From Pseudovirgaria hyperparasitica (Eukaryota > Ascomycota > Dothideomycetes > Acrospermales > Acrospermaceae), in NCBI RefSeq assembly GCF_010093815.1, contig NW_022985558.1, forward strand, positions 68,640-132,639: 64,000 bases of DNA, read 5' to 3'. A program made the translations under genes and the position numbers. Below, in pieces: positions 58,379-64,000 of the stretch (position 1 is its first letter; every line of letters begins with the position of its first letter). The notes under the pieces were generated by a model. That model saw only the letters and a program-made list of their open reading frames with translations. It was not told where the DNA came from and did not search any database.

Positions 58379-59325
58379 TTAAACCTCAACTTCCCTGTCT
58401 TTGATAGCTCCATCATCCTCGAATCCATTGGCGTCAGCGTAGACAGATTCATTGACAGATCCATCATCAGAGCCGTTGACGGACAGCTGGGGCTTGTGTT
58501 CATCCATGACATCGATCTCGTCTGTTAACATGTTAGTGAACCTTTAAAGATCAACGAGATCAAGCAAGCTTACCCTCACCATCCTTCTTGACTTCTTTGA
58601 GTCCAATCTCCGTCTCGGCCTCAGACTCTTCTTTGACGAATTCAGCGGACTTTTTCTTGGTAGCGCGTGCCTTCTTCGGTGGACTTCCACCTTCAGCCTG
58701 CTGCTCAGCCTTCTTTTCGATAGCGGTCTTTCGCTTACGAGGGGTGACCTTGGTCACGGGAGTGACCGGAATGGTGTCAATAGAGCCAGAGCCAGAACCA
58801 GAACCAGAGTCTTCAGTCTTGGTGGCAGTAGCCTCTTTGGCAGACTTGGACTGGCGAGCACGCTTTTTTGGTGCGGGAGTTGCTGGAGGGCTGTCAACAC
58901 TAGGCTCCGGTTCATCGGACCCAGTAGATCCGGCTGCGTTCGGCTTGCTCTTCTTAGTTGTGGCAGCAGCTTTCTTGGGAGTTGCGGCGGCAGCGTTGGG
59001 CAAACCGTCGGGCCAAAGTTTCTTCTTGATTGCAGTGAAAGCATTGGAGGCTGAGCGAGGGTTGCTCATACCGCAAAGTCCTGCGAGCTTGACATAATCA
59101 ACCTGTAATTGTGTTAGATTCGCTATACTCGACCAGAGATGTAGTAGTTTGTGATTCATATACATTGGGCAGAATAGTACGAGTGAACCTATAGAGCCAT
59201 AGAAGGTTTTGCATAGAGTTGAATTCAAAACTTACGTCAGGAGCGGACTTGAGAGAAACGAAAACATTTGAAAGGATCTCTTGCTCGCGAGCACTGAGCC
59301 CAAATTCATTCTTTTCCTGAGACAT
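58379..59325 (-). CDS. Basic, probably nuclear protein of unknown function
   Basis: Three exons, 59325-59236, 59102-58574 and 58521-58379 (introns 133 and 52 bp), give 253 aa. The N-terminal 65 residues (LSAREQEILSNVFVSLKSAP, then VDYVKLAGLCGMSNPRSASN and AFTAIKKKLW across the splice) look like a small helical DNA-binding-type fold seen in many short fungal proteins. The middle is Lys/Ala/Pro-rich, histone H1-like in composition, with KKRARQSKSAK and TPRKRKTAIEKK as likely nuclear signals and a (SG)n run. The C terminus is acidic and ends EVEV. A chromatin role is inference from composition only. Confidence 0.72.
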
Positions 59326-60431
59326 CCTGATGATGTGCTTGAGTAGATCTTAAGATTGAAGAAAGTTCGATGCGAATAAACTGAAAGGCGAGAAAGATTT
59401 CGGATCGAAGATCTTAGAGGTTTAGGTAGATGAAGTTCAAAACAGAGGGAAGTACACAGTACTTATAGGAATATCCCCAGCCATTCATGGCCATAGATGA
59501 GGGGTAGTCGTCAAGTGAATGCATTCACCATGAAATGAAGCATGCTGACTGGCTGGTCTCAACATGCTCACTTCAATTGTGTTCATTTTGAGATTCACGA
59601 GTTTAGCCATGGCTTTACCGGTGCATACCAGCGGTGAGACATGAAACTAGGAACACGCAAATGCAACAAGGGTGTCTGTGTTTATTGTAGTTCCTGTCCT
59701 GAATAGTTTGCGGGTCATCACGTCCTATTGGCAGTGATTCCTGAGTTGTGGTCGGTTCATGACAATGATTCTGAGGAATACAGATCTACAGTTAAACACA
59801 TGCAGACCGCTGCTCTACTTGCTGTGGTTCCTGTAAAGGCTGCAAGATTGTCTTTCTTTTCATTAGCTTTATTGGCTTACAATACGTCAGCATCCTTGTA
59901 TGTGGGATAGTCCCTTACAGATGTGATGATAAAACGCGTATATAGACCCTGATTGTGGAAGCCTCCTAAGCGCATCTGATTTTGTTCCATTAGTATGGAA
60001 CGTTGATGAAAGTAAAAGTGAACGTGCTGGTGTTTGGTCGTCTACCGTCTATTCTACATCGGGTTTAGCTCAACGACAAGTGGACGGGCTGTAGCCCCTT
60101 GACTTTAGATAGGTGACTCGTAACGGTCTTTCGACAAACGCCATTCAACGACGCAATGAGCTTCATCACGCCCTCACAATAATGTGATGCTAGCGTTTGT
60201 AGCGCCTGCAGTACGAAAATATGGGTCCAAGTGAATGATAAGCTCTCTACCAATCATACGAAAGTCGTTTTCGACATGCAAATGGTGCCCACACCCAATT
60301 GCGTCTTCCTTGATAGCGGGGCTCTGAAGTAGATTTTTTTCTGTTGCACACTGCTTTTTACGTCTTGGTGTATTTTTTTCCTTGCAACATTGACATATTT
60401 TCCCGAAGGACAGTAGCCGCAATCTCGTAAA
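59326..60431. other. Divergent intergenic region
   Basis: 1.1 kb between the basic-protein start and the alpha-amylase start. It serves as promoter for both. No further gene, repeat or RNA feature is visible. Confidence 0.45.
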
Positions 60432-62057
60432 ATGTCGGTTTGGAAGAAGTTTCTCGATAAGCACCGGCGTCGCGGTGCCAATCCTGACGGTGAGAGTTCC
60501 TGCGATCCAGAACCGACATTATAATGACTCCTATGTCCAGAGAAGAGTCCAACTCCAGAAAATCAAACTATGTTTCAGGGATTCGAATGGCACGTGCCCG
60601 CTGATGGCCAGCACTATCAGCGTCTTACCAGGATCCTTTCGTCTCTCCAAGACATCGGCTTCTCGAGTGTTTGGCTGCCGCCTGGCTGTAAGGCGGATAA
60701 TCCCGCAGGCAATGGTTATGATTGCTACGATCTGTGGGACCTAGGTGAATTCGAGCAGAAGCAGCAAACGCGGACTAAATGGGGTCTGAAGGAAGATCTA
60801 AAGCAATTGTCAGATAATGCGAAAGAGCTGGGAATTGACCTGTATTGGGATGCCGTCCTGAATCATCGTCAGGGCGGCGATCATACGGAGAAGGTCAAGC
60901 TCGTAGAGGTCAATAGTGAGGATCGGATACAAGAGATGTGCAAACCCTACGAGACAGAAGCTTGGCTCAAGTTCGATTTTGAAGGTCGCAATGGAAAGTA
61001 TAGTAGTTTCCAATTGGGTGCAGAACACTTTATTGCGACCGACTGGGACAATAATAATGGAAAGAAAGGAATCTTCAAGATTGAGAGGGCTGACCGACGA
61101 TCTACTAAGAGAGAAGTCGCGCAAAAGTTGCAGAGGTATCTCATGTTCAATGAATTGGACTACACTCATCCAGATGTGCAGCAAGATGTTAAGAATTGGG
61201 GTGTTTGGATCACACAAGAAGTCGGTCTTCGGGGTTTCCGTCTCGATGCCGTCCAACACTTTTCGGAGAAGTTTACCAACGCGTGGATCGATCACCTGTC
61301 GAAGGAGTTTGGCCAAGAGAAACTGTTCTTTGTCGGTGAATACTGGGTGGGTGGGGTCTCGGAGCTCGTCTCATACCTTCACAAGACGAGTAATCGCATG
61401 TCGCTGTATGATGCTCCGCTGCTCAACAACTTTTCTCACATCTCGCAAACCCCGACAGCCGACCTGCGTGCTGTATTCTCCAACTCACTCGTCGATGTCG
61501 CTCCTGCGAAGGCCGTCACACTTGTCACAAATCACGATACTCAGCTTGGTCAAACAGTGGAAACGCCTGTCACGCCATTCTTCAAACCTCTTGCATATTC
61601 TCTCATTCTGCTACGTCAAGGGGGATACCCTTGTGTGTTCTACGGTGACCTGTATGGAACGTGTGGCCCGAAAGCTGAGGGACCTTCATGTGGTCGGAAA
61701 CTTGCAGATCTCATACTTGCCAGAAAACTATATGCATATGGTGAGCAAGTCGACTATTTCGATCAACCAAGCTGTGTCGGATGGGTGAGGAAAGGGCGCT
61801 GGGATAAGAAGTTTGGTTGTGCCGTTATTATGAGTACTAGCGGACCAGGAGTGAAGAAGATGGAGGTTGGAGTGATTCACAAGGAACAAGTGTGGACCGA
61901 TATACTAGGCTGGAATAATGAAGAGATTGTTATCGATGAAAAAGGCCACGGCATTTTTAGGTGCGCCAAACAAGGAGTGAGCATATATGTTAGGCAGGAT
62001 GCGGAAGGGAGGGAAAGGTTTCCTGTGAATTTTGATGACAATATATACAGTTTCTAA
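60432..62057 (+). CDS. Cytosolic alpha-amylase, GH13
   Basis: Two exons, 60432-60489 and 60541-62057 (51-bp intron), give 524 aa. The first exon encodes MSVWKKFLDKHRRRGANPD; the junction leads into EKSPTPENQTMFQGFEWHVP. The four GH13 regions are complete: DAVLNH (123-128), GFRLDAVQH (251-259, nucleophile Asp255), VGEYW (acid/base Glu286) and TNHDT (Asp352). No signal peptide is present, so it should act inside the cell, as do bacterial-type GH13_5-like amylases of fungi, some of which are tied to alpha-glucan formation. The DWDNNNGKKGIFKI insert in domain B is typical of that subfamily. It is followed 306 bp later by the lactone oxidase on the same strand. Confidence 0.93.
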
Positions 62058-62363
62058 AGTGCCAATCCGAGAATAGATGCTAAGATGCACGTTCTAAGAG
62101 CAGGGTTCTGCAATCAGCATGCATTTTCTATAAGGATATGTTATGAGGCATCAAGGCAACAATTCTTTTATGACGTTGACATCGTGAGGGCTGTTCGCCG
62201 AGATCGCCCGAGCCACCAGATCGCTACAAACTCCACTGCAAAACATCAGCTATTATGATCATGTCAAGCAAAAAGTAATTGTATCTTCGCCTGGCCCTTG
62301 CGCCGCCTCGAACTGTCCGGTTACTGTCACTTCATAGGATCGCGCACAAGTCTCACAACACCC

Positions 62364-64000
62364 ATGTCTCTGCGTCTTGAAATTGAGCTGGACAAGCTCG
62401 ACCCCGCGGTTCCATTTCGCGCGTCGCGTAACCACCTTCATCATACGTGGGCGCGCACTTTCTATACGTCTCCAGAGCTGTATATCCAGCCGGAATCTCT
62501 CGAAGAAGTCCTGAAAGTTGTTACGCTCGCGCGAAGATGTAGGCGCCGAGTCGTCGTCGTTGGCTGTGCGCATTCGCCGAGCGATCTGACCTGTTCGTCA
62601 TCATGGATAGTTAACTTGGACAAATACAATAACGTACTACGCGTGGACAAAGATGCGAAGACCATGACTGTACAAGGTGGAATGAGGCTGGCAGATTTCA
62701 ACAGGAGGGCCGCTGAACACGGGCTCACAATAAGGAATCTTGGGAGTATTGATGAGCAAAGTATTGTGGGCGCTATCGCGACGGCGACCCATGGCAGCTC
62801 TTTACAACATGGTCTACTCAGTCAGAATGTCAAGAGCTTGCGGATTGTTTTGGCGAACGGGGGTTCTGTGAAGTGTAGCAAGGACCATAACGAAGAGCTA
62901 TTCCGTGCGGCGCTGGTCTCTTTGGGTGCGCTGGGCATTATCGTCGAGGTAGAATTCCAACTGCGCCAAACAACGAATATCGAATGGGTGCAGTCGATTG
63001 AACCTCTATCTCTCGTCACAGGTACCTGGAATACGGACCTTTGGACACAGGCTGAATTTACACGGGTCTGGTGGTTGCCGTACTTGAAGCGTGCAATCAT
63101 ATGGCGCGCAGACACGACCACGAAACCGCGACGCGCACCTGCTAGCAACTGGTATGGCGGATCTATGGGCTACCATATATATCACAACCTGCTGTGGCTT
63201 TCAAATTATTTCCCCCGGCTTCTCCCCGCCATCGAATGGTTTGTCTTCGGCATGCAGTACGGTTTCAGAAATGGTACCACAGCGTCCGCCGTCGAGGAAA
63301 TGCGCTCTGGCTTGCTGATGAACTGCCTATATTCCCAGTTTGTCAATGAATGGGCTATTCCTCTATCCAAAGGGCTCGAAGCGATAGATCGCTTGTCTGC
63401 ATGGTTGAATGGCGACGAGGTAACGGCTGCCATCCCTTTCTCATCAGAGGGTCTCTGGGTTCATTCGCCCATCGAAGTTCGCGTTTCCGACACATCTTCA
63501 GTCTCTCCGCGTCCGTTCCTTGATCCAAGCTGCTCTTCTGAACCGACTCTCTACCTGAACGCAACGCTATATCGTCCATATCATCAAGATCCGCCCTGCC
63601 GCGAACGTTACTACGAAGCCTTCGAATATCTCATGCGCTCTCTTGGTGGCCGTCCTCACTGGGCAAAGAATTTTAACACCGTGACACAGACCGACATCCA
63701 ACGTATGTACGGTGCGGACCTGAACTCCTACCTTAAAATCCGCCAAGAAGTTGATCCAGAAGGCATGTTTGTGGGTGCATGGCACAGACGCTTACTACTC
63801 GGCTCGCAAGAAACCCTGCTCGCAAGAAACGCCCTCAGTCTCGAGGAACGTGAAGTTGCACGCGAAAGTAGAAGAGGCGGAGGTATGAAATGGTATGGTG
63901 AAGTGGTAGGCGGAAGTGAAAGCGTCCTCGGGAGTGCGACGAGTGAGGAGAGTTTTGACTTGATGCAGGGTGCCGAGGCAGAGCAGAGTATGCTTATGTC
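62364..64000 (+). CDS. ALO1: D-arabinono-1,4-lactone oxidase, 5' part (runs off window)
   Basis: Open from the ATG at 62364 to the right window edge without a stop, at least 545 residues and no intron seen. FAD-binding PCMH domain: YIQPESLEEVLKVVTLARRC, then VVVVGCAHSPSDLTCSSSW, in which His70-Ser71 correspond to the family's covalent-flavin site, and QSIVGAIATATHGSS. The C-terminal ALO domain includes FTRVWWLPYLKRAIIW and the active-site-type motif HWAKNF (His432, Lys435). The enzyme makes the ascorbate analogue erythroascorbate in the mitochondrial outer membrane. The usual GCGHS reads GCAHS here, a small departure. The Glu/Gly-rich end is already past the conserved domain, so little may be missing. 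Confidence 0.92.
   Translation, partial: MSLRLEIELDKLDPAVPFRASRNHLHHTWARTFYTSPELYIQPESLEEVLKVVTLARRCRRRVVVVGCAHSPSDLTCSSSWIVNLDKYNNVLRVDKDAKTMTVQGGMRLADFNRRAAEHGLTIRNLGSIDEQSIVGAIATATHGSSLQHGLLSQNVKSLRIVLANGGSVKCSKDHNEELFRAALVSLGALGIIVEVEFQLRQTTNIEWVQSIEPLSLVTGTWNTDLWTQAEFTRVWWLPYLKRAIIWRADTTTKPRRAPASNWYGGSMGYHIYHNLLWLSNYFPRLLPAIEWFVFGMQYGFRNGTTASAVEEMRSGLLMNCLYSQFVNEWAIPLSKGLEAIDRLSAWLNGDEVTAAIPFSSEGLWVHSPIEVRVSDTSSVSPRPFLDPSCSSEPTLYLNATLYRPYHQDPPCRERYYEAFEYLMRSLGGRPHWAKNFNTVTQTDIQRMYGADLNSYLKIRQEVDPEGMFVGAWHRRLLLGSQETLLARNALSLEEREVARESRRGGGMKWYGEVVGGSESVLGSATSEESFDLMQGAEAEQSMLM

Overview
The window is a stretch of nuclear chromosome from a filamentous ascomycete (Pezizomycotina). Evidence: short spliceosomal introns (mostly 44-79 bp, GT..AG), genes on both strands with no operons, and fungus-specific products such as Bni4, Sur2, Pan3, a long-insert Ura3 and an RNA-silencing RdRP. 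The class cannot be fixed from sequence alone; a Dothideomycete-like fungus is my guess and is inference. Exon structures given below were built by hand so that reading frame, splice signals and conserved motifs all agree. Almost every multi-exon model sums to a whole number of codons.

Layout. 1-7.2 kb: two single-pass surface-type proteins sharing a similar membrane segment (a cysteine-repeat protein and a cupredoxin protein), then a Herp/Usa1-like ubiquitin-like ER membrane protein. 7.2-12.7 kb: a 5.5 kb region with no convincing gene but with G-rich tracts and microsatellites. 12.7-20 kb: BNI4, then an MFS transporter that contains two micro-exons. 20.3-24.7 kb: an RNA-dependent RNA polymerase followed by a ten-unit minisatellite. 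25.2-38.8 kb: a dense housekeeping block (TCTP, SUR2, APC4, GTR2, a cytochrome b5-like heme/steroid-binding protein, RPS25, URA3). 40.3-45.3 kb: a pappalysin-type metalloprotease with a GPI-anchor-like tail and two orphan membrane proteins. 45.8 kb: a degenerate tRNA-like sequence. 46.2-53.7 kb: PAN3, an orphan protein, a UBX2/UBXD8-type protein and a secreted GH27 alpha-galactosidase. 55.6-64 kb: PSD1, a basic nuclear-type orphan, a cytosolic GH13 alpha-amylase, and the 5' part of D-arabinono-1,4-lactone oxidase, which runs off the right edge.

The genes do not form an obvious pathway or biosynthetic cluster. Two products, the Herp/Usa1-like and Ubx2-like proteins, belong to the same ER-associated degradation machinery, but they are 43 kb apart. 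Membrane-lipid functions recur (SUR2, PSD1, the heme/steroid-binding protein). I found no clear novel system. The items most worth a second look are the micro-exons, the RdRP-proximal minisatellite, the gene-poor 7-12.7 kb region, the PAN3 alternative 5' end and the orphan proteins.
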